Source: Lachnoclostridium sp. UBA7482
GTDB taxonomy: Bacteria > Bacillota > Clostridia > Lachnospirales > Lachnospiraceae
Direction of reading: 5' to 3'
NCBI GenBank assembly: GCA_002479645.1
Contig: DLOO01000080.1
Location: 7,714 to 16,433 of the forward strand
DNA length: 8,720 bases
The notes beneath the pieces are model-generated. The model was given only the letters and a program-made list of their open reading frames with translations. It did not search any database and was not told the origin of the DNA. The position numbers and the translations under genes are program-made. Shown here one piece after another: positions 1 to 6,319 of this stretch (within the stretch, counting starts at the first letter, position 1; every line of letters starts with the position of its first letter).

Positions 1-892
1 TATTGTAGGTATTGTACATCATATGCTCTTCGATACCGCCCTCTTTTGCCATCAGTTTGAAGATTGCAGGTACTTCGTAGCTATTCTTAATAATCATTGC
101 ATTCTTGCCGTCCGGAAGCATACGGGGAATATTCTCGTAGAAACCGCCGCCGGTAATATGACTGCAAGCCTTCACGGTAACTCCGCCGTCCTTCAAAGCC
201 TTCAATGCCTTTACGTAAATCTTGGTAGGAGTCAGCAAAGCCTCGCCGAGAGTACATCCGAGAGAATCGCTGTAACGGTTCAGAGATGCAGCGCTCATAT
301 CAAATACCTTACGGACAAGAGAGTAACCGTTGGAATGAATACCCGAGGAAGCAATACCGATAATGGTATCTCCCGCCTTAACATTTGCACCGGTAACGAT
401 TTCGTCCGCATCAACGATACCGACTGCGAAACCTGCAAGGTCATACTCGTCAACCGGATAGAAACCGGGCATCTCCGCGGTCTCTCCGCCGATCAATGCA
501 CAGCCGGACTGCTTACATCCCTCTGCAACCCCCTGAACGATGGTAGCAATCTTTTCGGGATAGTTCTTGCCGCATGCAATATAATCCAGAAAGAACAAAG
601 GCTCACCGCCTGCACATGCAATATCGTTTACACACATGGCAACGCAGTCGATACCGATGGTATCATGCTTGTCCATCAAAAATGCCAATTTCAGCTTGGT
701 ACCTACGCCGTCCGTACCGGAAACAAGCGTAGGACGCTTCATTTTCATAAATCCTTCCAAAGAAAAAGCGCCGGAGAAACCGCCAAGCCCTCCCAGTACT
801 TCCGGGCGCATGGTTTCCTTTACATGCTTCTTCATCAACTCGACCGCCTTATATCCGGCCTCAATATCCACACCGGCGTTCTTGTAATCCAT
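1..892 (-). CDS. purM: Phosphoribosylformylglycinamidine cyclo-ligase (AIR synthetase), 3' end cut by window edge
   Basis: PurM closes the imidazole ring in de novo purine synthesis, converting FGAM plus ATP to aminoimidazole ribonucleotide (AIR) in the cytoplasm. The minus strand reads open from ATG at 892-890 to the left edge, about 297 codons of the roughly 340-350 usual for the family, so only the C-terminal end is missing. Recognisable family motifs are TDGVGTK near residues 59-65, the stretch [17 protein letters not shown] near 88-103, GGETAEMPG near 134-142, [10 protein letters not shown] near 181-190, and [12 protein letters not shown] near 245-256. The last visible residues, MYNTYN, correspond to the MFNTFNMG region of the family. 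The start is supported by a good ribosome site, AAAGGAG, 8 nt upstream. The 215-base gap to purE holds a separate promoter. No frameshift or internal stop is seen. The long open frame on the opposite strand is an antisense shadow. Confidence 0.96.
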   Translation of the reverse strand, partial: MDYKNAGVDIEAGYKAVELMKKHVKETMRPEVLGGLGGFSGAFSLEGFMKMKRPTLVSGTDGVGTKLKLAFLMDKHDTIGIDCVAMCVNDIACAGGEPLFFLDYIACGKNYPEKIATIVQGVAEGCKQSGCALIGGETAEMPGFYPVDEYDLAGFAVGIVDADEIVTGANVKAGDTIIGIASSGIHSNGYSLVRKVFDMSAASLNRYSDSLGCTLGEALLTPTKIYVKALKALKDGGVTVKACSHITGGGFYENIPRMLPDGKNAMIIKNSYEVPAIFKLMAKEGGIEEHMMYNTYN

Positions 893-1007
893 AAGATTTT
901 CTCCTTTCGGGTGTATAAAATTCTTTGCTCGGCAGCCTTTTCCGCCATTTGACCGGAACCGACCCCTCTTGCTCTTATTGTAACATACATTCGGGAAAAG
1001 AACACCC

Positions 1008-1036
1008 TTTATAATTACATTATGTTTTAATTTCAA
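1008..1036 (-). promoter_or_regulatory. SigA-type promoter for purM
   Basis: Read on the minus strand, the -35 box TTGAAA (1036-1031) and the -10 box TATAAA (1013-1008) are separated by exactly 17 bases. Transcription would start near 1001, giving purM an untranslated leader of about 110 nt. This implies that purM is not only a read-through product of purE. The leader shows no clear riboswitch fold. Both boxes are directly visible; promoter activity is inferred. Confidence 0.65.
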
Positions 1037-1046
1037 TCATAAGCCA

Positions 1047-1076
1047 TACTTATAAAACAATTCCTTTTTATAAGTA
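1047..1076. repeat. AT-rich perfect inverted repeat upstream of the purM promoter
   Basis: TACTTATAAAA (1047-1057) and TTTTATAAGTA (1066-1076) are perfect 11-base complements around an 8-base loop. The repeat lies 32 bases after the purE stop codon and ends 10 bases upstream of the purM -35 box, centred roughly 60 bases before the predicted start. No T-tract follows it on the minus strand, so it is a poor intrinsic terminator for purE. An upstream operator or an AT-rich promoter element fits the position better. The repeat is seen; its role is inferred. Confidence 0.5.
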
Positions 1077-1107
1077 ACGCTTTTAATTCCGGTTGGCAAA
1101 TACGACC

Positions 1108-1617
1108 TTACTCGTTTGCATATCCCTGATAACCAACGGTCTCGATGCGTTCCTTTTTCTTCATAACGCCGGCTTTCAGTTCTTCCTTGTAAGCCTCAAT
1201 CTTGGAAAGAAGCTCCGGATTACCGATGGCAAGCATCTTTGCCGCCAGGATACCTGCATTCGCCGCACCGTCAATGGCAACAGTTGCTACCGGAATACCG
1301 GACGGCATCTGTACGATGGAGTACAGGGAGTCCACACCGGACAATGTCTTGGTGTGAATCGGAACGCCGATAACCGGAAGCGGGAAAATAGCCGCGCACA
1401 TACCGGGCAAATGCGCCGCGCCGCCGGCTCCTGCAATAATCACGGAAAATCCTCTGTCCTTTGCCTCAGATGCATAATCGAAAAATACATCAGGCATACG
1501 GTGAGCGGAAATAATTGTCAGCTCATAATCAATTCCGAATTTTTCAAGTATCTCTGCCGCTTTCTTCATAATCGGCAGATCGGAATCACTGCCCATTACA
1601 ATACCTACTTTTGCCAT
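1108..1617 (-). CDS. purE: N5-carboxyaminoimidazole ribonucleotide mutase (PurE, class I)
   Basis: PurE moves the carboxyl group of N5-CAIR to carbon 4, giving CAIR, the step that follows PurM (AIR) and PurK in bacterial IMP synthesis. The 169-residue product has the usual length of a single-domain PurE. Visible hallmarks are the N-terminal phosphate-binding segment VGIVMGSDSDLPIM (residues 4-17), SAHRMP (37-42) with the conserved histidine at 39, and GAGGAAHLPGM (63-73) with a second conserved histidine at 69. I chose ATG at 1617-1615, which has AAAGGA 8 nt upstream and starts in register with family members. An in-frame ATG at 1680 would add 21 unrelated residues and has no ribosome site. 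No purK lies in the window. The gene follows the aminopeptidase gene after 99 bases, which contain a short ACCCT/AGGGT hairpin but no convincing promoter. Confidence 0.97.
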   Translation of the reverse strand: MAKVGIVMGSDSDLPIMKKAAEILEKFGIDYELTIISAHRMPDVFFDYASEAKDRGFSVIIAGAGGAAHLPGMCAAIFPLPVIGVPIHTKTLSGVDSLYSIVQMPSGIPVATVAIDGAANAGILAAKMLAIGNPELLSKIEAYKEELKAGVMKKKERIETVGYQGYANE

Positions 1618-1716
1618 AGCCGTATCCTTTCTTTTATCGTGCAGTGCACATTTTCTGACCCTCGTAAGGGTATTTTTCATAGTTGTGAAACTCTGTCCGT
1701 CCGGTAACTTTCTCGG

Positions 1717-3786
1717 TTACTCGATACTCTCGTTCAAAGCCTCGGTTCCCGGTACCACAAACTTTCCGCCTGCAATTACCTTCCTCTGTCTGCCATCCCT
1801 GCAGCCAACGGTAATGGAATCCAATTCGTCATAAGGAATCGTAATGTCCGTATGGCATTGGAAATACGCATGATCCGGATCGGTGCTGCGAAGTGCGGAG
1901 CATTCGTTCTCTCTTGCCACAATTTCCTTACCGTCCGGATTGTAAACTCTGTGATCCTCCTCATGGGAATAACACGTATCGCCTACTGCAAAATGCGGTC
2001 CGGTCTTCTCGGCAATCAGAATCGGCAGAACCTGTTGAATCCCGAACTTCCGTCCCATACGGTATGCGGTCGTATTGGTACCGATGGCAAACTCACCCAT
2101 CGGCAGGGTATCCCGGTTCTTCATAACATTTTCTTTGAAATACCGACGGTTTTCTTCCTCGCTGTCGAAATTGCCGCAGCTGTAATCGGAAATCATACCG
2201 TCCTTAAACCACACCTTCAAATCACGGTAACCGTTTCCGTTCAGGTGCACCTGACTTACATGAAGCAATCCGTTGGTTCCCTTTAATTTCGGTGAGGTGA
2301 ATACCTCTCCAACCGGAATATTGACGTCCGCAGTACAGTTCTCGAAAACCGTCTCTTTCGTCGAATCCTTCAATTCGTAGAAGGAAATCGTAAGGTCGGT
2401 CTGATTTTCTCCCGCACCCTTAACGTGCGCTTCATATCCCTGGTCGAGTACGTCGATAATCTTCTGCTGAATATCCTTATATTGCTGATTATCCAAAGTA
2501 TTGACTTTAATCGTCTCTTCAAATATCTCCTGAAATTTCGGTCCGATGCTCGGAACCGGATAAGCAATGATAGTAAAGGAAGTCTCGTCAGAAGGCAGGT
2601 ATTTCTCCGCAATCCGCTCGCTTGTCACCGCTTTTTCCACAAGCAGCTTCTGCAGTCTCTCGTCAGCGGTAATAACCGCCGCCTTTCCCTTAGGCTCAAA
2701 TCCCGGCTCTCCGAAGGTTTCCTGCACGGCAGGTCCCGCATACAGTGCACACTCGTCCGCAACCGTCTCATAAGCCTCCGTTAACATGCGTCCGAGCACA
2801 TCGAGCAGCCGGCGATTGAGTACAAGCAGCAGGTCATTTCTATGATCGTAATCATACTGCCGGTTTGCTGCTGTTGCGTAAAGGCCGGTAGGACGACCGA
2901 AACGGCGGAATAAAATCCTGCTGTCCTGCGGGAACAGCACAACCTTCTTGCCCAGCGCCTCAAAGCGTCGTACCGCCTCGCGCGTCACACGTTCAAAACC
3001 AAGTGCCGTATGCAATACGACAATCTGCTTCTTGGAAAAATCCATACGCATCGTTTCAAAGCCGCGGACATAGCCATCCACATAAGTTCCCGCCATCAAC
3101 GCAATCGTCTCCTCGGGAAGACCTCTTAAGAAATCGGCCATCTCCTTTTCGACATCCGAAACGTATTCTCCGAACAGGTACAAATAGCGGTTATTCTCCA
3201 AGGACTCCTTCAATACGATATCATAATAGAATCGGTTTTCGGGCTTAAAAGTTTCCCACATCTTTGCTTTTTGATACTCCCCGCAATAGTCATGCACATA
3301 ATAAAACAATGCGCGTCGGATTGCATTGGCATCCGCCTTATCACACAGCAGGTTATACACTTCAACGAAGAGTTCCATCGCATACGTCAGGGAGACTCTC
3401 TCCCCGTCAAATACAGCCGGACGCATCGCACGAAGCTCGGCCAGCACGGCAGAGCATACACGGCCGCTTGTTTTTCCGAGCTTGTCAACCGCATATTCCG
3501 GATTTGCAAAGGACGCTTCGTAAGCCTCTCCCTGAACCTGACCGTAAAATACCCGGTTCTCTTCTGCCAACTCGTCCTCCGATAACCGCGCACGCTTTCC
3601 GTTTGCACTTAATTCATAACTATCGCAAAGGGAAAGGGCAATTTTTGCACCCTCCCGTCCAAAAAGTCGTACCGACTCTGCCCGTCCGGATAAAATCTCT
3701 TCCGTCTCCGCAAGAATGCTCTCCATGCGCCCGCGCATCAGCTCATAACGCTCCGGAAGCATCTCGTCTTCTTTCCAGTAACCCAT
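1717..3786 (-). CDS. M29-type metallo-aminopeptidase with a long N-terminal region
   Basis: Probable cytoplasmic metal-dependent aminopeptidase of 689 residues. The C-terminal part carries the pattern of MEROPS family M29 (AmpS/aminopeptidase T). It includes HVKGAGENQTDLTISF (about 454-469), NIPVGEVFTSP (489-499) with the metal-ligand-type glutamate at 494, and GEFAIGTNT (564-572) with glutamate 565. These are followed by GPHFAVGDTCY (596-606) with histidine 598 and tyrosine 606, and CHTD (644-647) with histidine 645 and aspartate 647. All ligand-type positions appear present, so activity is expected. Residues 1 to about 400 exceed what a classical M29 enzyme of roughly 400 residues needs, and I do not recognise a domain there. 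There is no signal peptide or membrane segment. The start is ATG at 3786-3784, preceded by AAGGAG with 6-nt spacing; a TTG 15 bases further up lies inside that ribosome site. The gene sits 65 bases behind the small membrane protein gene. The natural substrate cannot be read from the sequence. Confidence 0.85.
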   Translation of the reverse strand: MGYWKEDEMLPERYELMRGRMESILAETEEILSGRAESVRLFGREGAKIALSLCDSYELSANGKRARLSEDELAEENRVFYGQVQGEAYEASFANPEYAVDKLGKTSGRVCSAVLAELRAMRPAVFDGERVSLTYAMELFVEVYNLLCDKADANAIRRALFYYVHDYCGEYQKAKMWETFKPENRFYYDIVLKESLENNRYLYLFGEYVSDVEKEMADFLRGLPEETIALMAGTYVDGYVRGFETMRMDFSKKQIVVLHTALGFERVTREAVRRFEALGKKVVLFPQDSRILFRRFGRPTGLYATAANRQYDYDHRNDLLLVLNRRLLDVLGRMLTEAYETVADECALYAGPAVQETFGEPGFEPKGKAAVITADERLQKLLVEKAVTSERIAEKYLPSDETSFTIIAYPVPSIGPKFQEIFEETIKVNTLDNQQYKDIQQKIIDVLDQGYEAHVKGAGENQTDLTISFYELKDSTKETVFENCTADVNIPVGEVFTSPKLKGTNGLLHVSQVHLNGNGYRDLKVWFKDGMISDYSCGNFDSEEENRRYFKENVMKNRDTLPMGEFAIGTNTTAYRMGRKFGIQQVLPILIAEKTGPHFAVGDTCYSHEEDHRVYNPDGKEIVARENECSALRSTDPDHAYFQCHTDITIPYDELDSITVGCRDGRQRKVIAGGKFVVPGTEALNESIE

Positions 3787-3833
3787 ATATTTCTCCTTCA
3801 AAACTCATTTTCACAGCGTGAGCCGCGGTTCCC

Positions 3834-3849
3834 GATTCCCTGCGGAATC
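3834..3849 (-). other. Small intercistronic hairpin
   Basis: GATTCC (3834-3839) and GGAATC (3844-3849) form a 6-bp stem with a 4-base loop, just after the stop codon of the small membrane protein and before the ribosome site of the aminopeptidase gene. There is no following T-tract, so it is not an intrinsic terminator. It could protect or process the mRNA. Confidence 0.3.
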
Positions 3850-3851
3850 AT

Positions 3852-4196
3852 CTATATCACTGTCCCAATCAGATAAATCGCAAATAATGTAATAAGCAGC
3901 GCACCGTTTAATATCGCTCCGGCAAGAACCGACTTATAAAATACATTGCTTTCTTTCATGCCCTTTGCCGCGGCCGAAATCCCGCAGCCTGCAAGAACCA
4001 AAAGACTCATGGCAAGCATACCGATTCGGTTCGTGTCGGCCTTCGGAGACCTTGCTTCATAAACAAGCAAAAACAGGATGCCCCAGCCGACAGCTCCGAG
4101 CATCCATGATAATTTGCCCATACCGGAGTGATTTCTTCCCCGGTAACGAATCTTTTTTTCTTCACGAATTGGATTTCCGATTACTTTATCCTTCAT
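3852..4196 (-). CDS. Small predicted membrane protein, function unknown
   Basis: The 114-residue product is not one I can assign to a characterised family; it resembles the short lineage-specific membrane proteins (DUF type) common in Lachnospiraceae. The first 28 residues are strongly basic and hydrophilic, then come three hydrophobic stretches at about 29-46, 57-76 and 89-112, so a three-segment inner-membrane protein with the N-terminus in the cytoplasm is likely. It starts 31 bases after the dapB stop on the same strand, which suggests co-transcription with dapA-dapB. The ribosome site is weak: only AAGTGAG, about 8 nt before ATG at 4196-4194. No catalytic motif is visible. The hydrophobic pattern and operon position make it more likely real than an accidental frame. 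A link to lysine metabolism would rest on position only. Confidence 0.72.
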   Translation of the reverse strand: MKDKVIGNPIREEKKIRYRGRNHSGMGKLSWMLGAVGWGILFLLVYEARSPKADTNRIGMLAMSLLVLAGCGISAAAKGMKESNVFYKSVLAGAILNGALLITLFAIYLIGTVI

Positions 4197-4227
4197 GCAC
4201 TATCTCACTTTTCCGAAAATACTCAAA

Positions 4228-4980
4228 TCAGACGACATCCTTCATGGTGTAAAGTCCCGGACCCTTGCCTGCAAGATATTTCGCCGCAACAACAGCGCCC
4301 TTGCCGAAAATCTCACGGGAGTACGCGGTATGCTTAATCTCGATCACCTCATCGCGGCCTGCGAAAATAATCTCATGCTCGCCGACAATCGTACCGCCGC
4401 GAACTGCGGAAATACCGATTTCATTCACCGGTCTCTGCTCTCTTCTCTGAGAACGGTCAAAAACATAGTTGTACTCTTCGCTCAGGACTTCCTGAATCGC
4501 ATCTGCGAGTGCAAGTGCGGTTCCACTGGGCGCATCCAGCTTACGACGATGGTGCTTTTCAACAATATCTACGTCAAAGCCTTCCTTCATCAGAACCGAG
4601 GCAGCGGTCTGAATCAGGCGGCTCACAACATTGACGCCAAGGGACATATTGGCAGAACGAAGAATCGGCTGCTCCTTTGCGGCCTCCTGAATCTCCCTAA
4701 TCTGCTCTGCGGTATAACCGGTAGAGCAAAGTACGAGCGGCAGGTTAATCGCCTTTGCATCCGCAAGAAGCCCGGTAAGCTCCTTCGGAGAGGAAAAATC
4801 AATCAGCACATCGGCTTCCTCCTGTACGGAAGCCAAATCCATATAAACCGGATAGGTATTCCCCATCTGACCGGTAATGTCAATACCTGCGACAATGGCC
4901 GCCTCGGCGTCATTTGCCACAATATCCGTAATAACTCTTCCCATGTGACCGTTACAGCCACGCATAATGATTCGAATCAT
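4228..4980 (-). CDS. dapB: 4-hydroxy-tetrahydrodipicolinate reductase (DapB)
   Basis: DapB reduces the DapA product to tetrahydrodipicolinate with NAD(P)H, the second step from aspartate semialdehyde towards diaminopimelate and lysine. At 250 residues it is typical of Gram-positive DapB. The N-terminal Rossmann segment contains GCNGHMGR (residues 8-15), the dinucleotide-binding loop. The catalytic block EKHHRRKLDAPSGTA (141-155) holds the paired histidines 143-144, lysine 147 and the conserved DAPSGTA. RGGTIVGEHEIIFAG (194-208) is the conserved segment near the C-terminus. The start at ATG 4980-4978 has AAAGGA about 8 nt upstream, directly beside a 16-base palindrome that may affect initiation. 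It follows dapA by 102 bases on the same strand without an obvious promoter of its own, so one transcript is likely. Gene order dapA-dapB supports the assignment. Confidence 0.97.
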   Translation of the reverse strand: MIRIIMRGCNGHMGRVITDIVANDAEAAIVAGIDITGQMGNTYPVYMDLASVQEEADVLIDFSSPKELTGLLADAKAINLPLVLCSTGYTAEQIREIQEAAKEQPILRSANMSLGVNVVSRLIQTAASVLMKEGFDVDIVEKHHRRKLDAPSGTALALADAIQEVLSEEYNYVFDRSQRREQRPVNEIGISAVRGGTIVGEHEIIFAGRDEVIEIKHTAYSREIFGKGAVVAAKYLAGKGPGLYTMKDVV

Positions 4981-4992
4981 GGTCGGTGTCCT

Positions 4993-5008
4993 TTATCCCC
5001 GGGGATAA
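4993..5008 (-). promoter_or_regulatory. Perfect 16-base palindrome beside the dapB ribosome site
   Basis: TTATCCCCGGGGATAA is its own reverse complement. On the minus-strand mRNA it can fold to a 6-bp stem with a CCGG loop. Its last AA is shared with the start of the dapB ribosome site AAAGGA, so the fold could influence loading of ribosomes on dapB or act as an mRNA processing or stability site between dapA and dapB. The palindrome is seen; function is inferred. Confidence 0.4.
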
Positions 5009-5055
5009 TCCTTTCGTATGTTCTCGACGCCGTGCACTCCCGCAGATGCAGGAAT

Positions 5056-5066
5056 GGCACAGTGCC
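5056..5066 (-). other. Short hairpin just after dapA
   Basis: GGCACAGTGCC is an 11-base inverted repeat with a 4-5 bp stem, 17 bases beyond the dapA stop codon. No T-tract follows on the minus strand, so it should not terminate strongly. It may be a 3'-end stabiliser of a processed dapA message. Confidence 0.25.
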
Positions 5067-5082
5067 TATGTATCATTACAGA

Positions 5083-5967
5083 TTACAGTAAATTCATCTT
5101 CTTCATTTCCTGTTCAAGAACTGCAGCGGTCTCCGGCTCCATCTCGGTAAGCGGGGAACGAAGCGAACCTGCCTCAAGTCCCATAAGGTTCAGAGCCTTC
5201 TTAACCGGAATCGGATTCACTTCCTTGAACAATGCCTTAATCAGGAAGAAGTAATCCACCTGAAGCTGACGAGCCTTGTCCACGTCGCCGCGAAGGTAGC
5301 TTGCTGCCATCTCGTGGGTTTCCGCGGGAGCTACATTTGCAAGCACGGAAATAACCCCCTTGCCGCCAAGAGACATTACCGGAATCACCTGATCGTCATT
5401 ACCGGAATACACATCCATCTTGCCCTCGGTTCTTGCCATAATCTCAGCAACCGCAGACAAATCACCGGACGCTTCCTTTACCCCTACAATATTTTTCACA
5501 TTCTTAAAGAGAAATGCAGCGGTCTCCGGTTTAATATTGCAGCCGGTACGAGACGGTACATTGTAAAGAATAACCGGCTTTTCGGTGCATGCCGCGATTG
5601 CGGAAAAATGCGCAATCAGACCTTTTTGGGTAGCCTTGTTGTAGTAAGGAGTTACGACAAGGAACGCGTCGGCGCCGGCACGATCCGCCTCTTCAGTCAG
5701 GTAAATCGCAGTCTCGGTACAGTTCGATCCGGTACCTGCGATAACCGGAACTCTTCCGGCAACCTTCTCAACACAGAAACGGATGCAGTCCAAATGCTCC
5801 TCATGGGTCAAAGTGGACGCCTCACCGGTAGTACCGCAGACAACAATAGCGTCGGTACCTTTCTCTATCTGAAACTCAATGAGCTTCGCAAATGCAGTAT
5901 AATTCACCTGCTTTTCCTCAGTAAACGGGGTAACAATAGCAACAGCAGATCCGGTAAATACAGACAT
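5083..5967 (-). CDS. dapA: 4-hydroxy-tetrahydrodipicolinate synthase (DapA)
   Basis: DapA condenses pyruvate with aspartate semialdehyde, the committed step of the diaminopimelate/lysine pathway, in the cytoplasm. The 294-residue product is full length for this TIM-barrel family. Visible active-site elements are GTTGEA (residues 45-50) with the threonine pair 46-47, TPYYNK (106-111) with tyrosine 109, and YNVPSRTG (135-142) with tyrosine 135 and the substrate-carboxylate arginine 140. GVKEASGD (162-169) carries the Schiff-base lysine 164. The full set argues for DapA over the related N-acetylneuraminate lyases, and dapB next door confirms it. The start at ATG 5967-5965 follows the purine-rich GGGAGGGAGG, an unusually strong, almost doubled ribosome site. 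It is the first gene behind the promoter at 6105-6133 and has a leader of about 130 nt with several hairpins. Confidence 0.97.
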   Translation of the reverse strand: MSVFTGSAVAIVTPFTEEKQVNYTAFAKLIEFQIEKGTDAIVVCGTTGEASTLTHEEHLDCIRFCVEKVAGRVPVIAGTGSNCTETAIYLTEEADRAGADAFLVVTPYYNKATQKGLIAHFSAIAACTEKPVILYNVPSRTGCNIKPETAAFLFKNVKNIVGVKEASGDLSAVAEIMARTEGKMDVYSGNDDQVIPVMSLGGKGVISVLANVAPAETHEMAASYLRGDVDKARQLQVDYFFLIKALFKEVNPIPVKKALNLMGLEAGSLRSPLTEMEPETAAVLEQEMKKMNLL

Positions 5968-5980
5968 AATTTCCTCCCTC

Positions 5981-5995
5981 CCTGCATTTCACAGG
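5981..5995 (-). promoter_or_regulatory. Hairpin touching the dapA ribosome site
   Basis: CCTG (5981-5984) pairs with CAGG (5992-5995), with one more possible U-G pair inside. On the mRNA the 3' arm ends in the first two Gs of the GGGAGGGAGG ribosome site, so the stem partly covers it. The stem is short and probably weak. Confidence 0.3.
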
Positions 5996-6011
5996 TTTTC
6001 GTTCTAGTCTA

Positions 6012-6049
6012 TGCAAATTGTGATTGTCTTGTGAAAAGGACAATTTGCA
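6012..6049 (-). promoter_or_regulatory. Leader hairpin 2 of dapA
   Basis: TGCAAATTGT (6012-6021) and ACAATTTGCA (6040-6049) are perfect 10-base complements around an 18-base loop. On the mRNA the sequence ACAAT occurs twice in a row, ACAATCACAAT, so the 5' arm can pair with either copy, giving two competing folds. No T-tract follows, so it is not a simple attenuator. Confidence 0.45.
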
Positions 6050-6059
6050 CCTTATTCCT

Positions 6060-6091
6060 GTCACGATTGCTGCACGGCAGCATATCGTGAC
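6060..6091 (-). promoter_or_regulatory. Leader hairpin 1 of dapA, close to the mRNA 5' end
   Basis: An outer 8-bp stem (6060-6067 with 6084-6091) and an inner 6-bp stem (6068-6073 with 6077-6082) stack with a single bulged base at 6083 and a 3-base loop. It begins only about 7 nt after the predicted transcription start, a position where strong hairpins often stabilise mRNAs. This is the most stable-looking fold in the leader. Confidence 0.5.
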
Positions 6092-6104
6092 TATTATTAT
6101 GTAT

Positions 6105-6133
6105 ATATTAGCATTTCCGAAATCGGATGTCAA
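6105..6133 (-). promoter_or_regulatory. Strong SigA-type promoter for the dapA-dapB transcript
   Basis: On the minus strand, TTGACA (6133-6128), a perfect -35 consensus, and TAATAT (6110-6105), one base from the -10 consensus, are 17 bases apart. Transcription should begin near 6098. The -35 box directly follows the T-tract at the end of the large inverted-repeat element. Box match and spacing are seen; activity is inferred. Confidence 0.75.
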
Positions 6134-6173
6134 GAAAAGCGCATCTTGAGTTTCCGTATTTTTTATCCAGCAG
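6132..6173 (-). terminator. Probable transcription terminator of the SSB-like gene, formed by the inverted-repeat element
   Basis: Read on the minus strand, the last arm of the long stem ends in GATGCGC and is followed at once by TTTTCTT (6138-6132), the stem-plus-T-tract pattern of an intrinsic terminator. The stem is far longer than usual and its 5' half lies at 6279-6312. An A-rich run before the stem opposite the T-tract is also typical. Termination here would insulate dapA from the upstream gene. Confidence 0.5.
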
Positions 6174-6319
6174 TGTCTGCCGCTTAATGCGGCAGGTATT
6201 TTGCACAAAAATCTGTCTGAAAAATATATTTTTCAATCGGATTTTTGTGCAAAAACAATCAATTTCAGAGAAATTTTACTGCCGGATAAAAATACGGAAA
6301 CTCAAGATGCGCATATCTT
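6132..6319. repeat. Large nested inverted-repeat element (cloverleaf-like) between the SSB-like gene and dapA
   Basis: The left arm (6139-6173) and right arm (6279-6312) are complementary over 34 pairs with one bulged T and one mismatch: A6169 against C6283 on the plus strand, which becomes a G-U wobble in a minus-strand RNA. With two mismatches the pairing extends out to 6132 and 6319, where the stop codon of the SSB-like gene begins. Between the arms are three further hairpins. They are CTGCCGC/GCGGCAG (6177-6183, 6189-6195), a 15-bp stem (6199-6213, 6240-6254) that encloses the 18-base palindrome at 6218-6235, and AATTTC/GAAATT (6261-6266, 6270-6275). No target-site duplication is visible and no open frame inside looks coding. 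Possible identities are an oversized terminator, an RNase III site, a structured RNA, or a miniature inverted-repeat element. Confidence 0.85.

Noticed and set aside
23..952. Long open frame on the plus strand opposite purM, and similar plus-strand frames over purE, the aminopeptidase, dapB and dapA
   Set aside because: They lack plausible ribosome sites and domain content, and mirror clear conserved genes on the minus strand.
985..1003. PurR-box-like CCGAA sequence in the purM leader
   Set aside because: Only the central CCGAA matches; flanking positions disagree with the known Bacillus PurBox and no second properly spaced copy is seen.
1618..1680. Extended purE start at ATG 1680
   Set aside because: It would add 21 residues unlike PurE, has no ribosome site, and the internal ATG at 1617 has a good one.
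3787..3801. TTG start for the aminopeptidase at 3801
   Set aside because: This TTG is part of TTGAAGGAG, which serves as the ribosome site for the ATG at 3786.
6012..6085. Leader peptide of 24 codons (ATG at 6085) that could mediate attenuation before dapA
   Set aside because: There is no ribosome site, no run of lysine codons, and no terminator/antiterminator pair.
5968..6098. Lysine riboswitch or T-box in the dapA leader
   Set aside because: There is an AGGTGC-like stretch, but the leader is too short and lacks the L-box core and the T-box sequence; no terminator is present.
6139..6312. Insertion-sequence remnant with target-site duplication
   Set aside because: The arms resemble terminal inverted repeats, but no direct repeat flanks them and no transposase fragment is visible, so a transposon call is not justified from this window alone.
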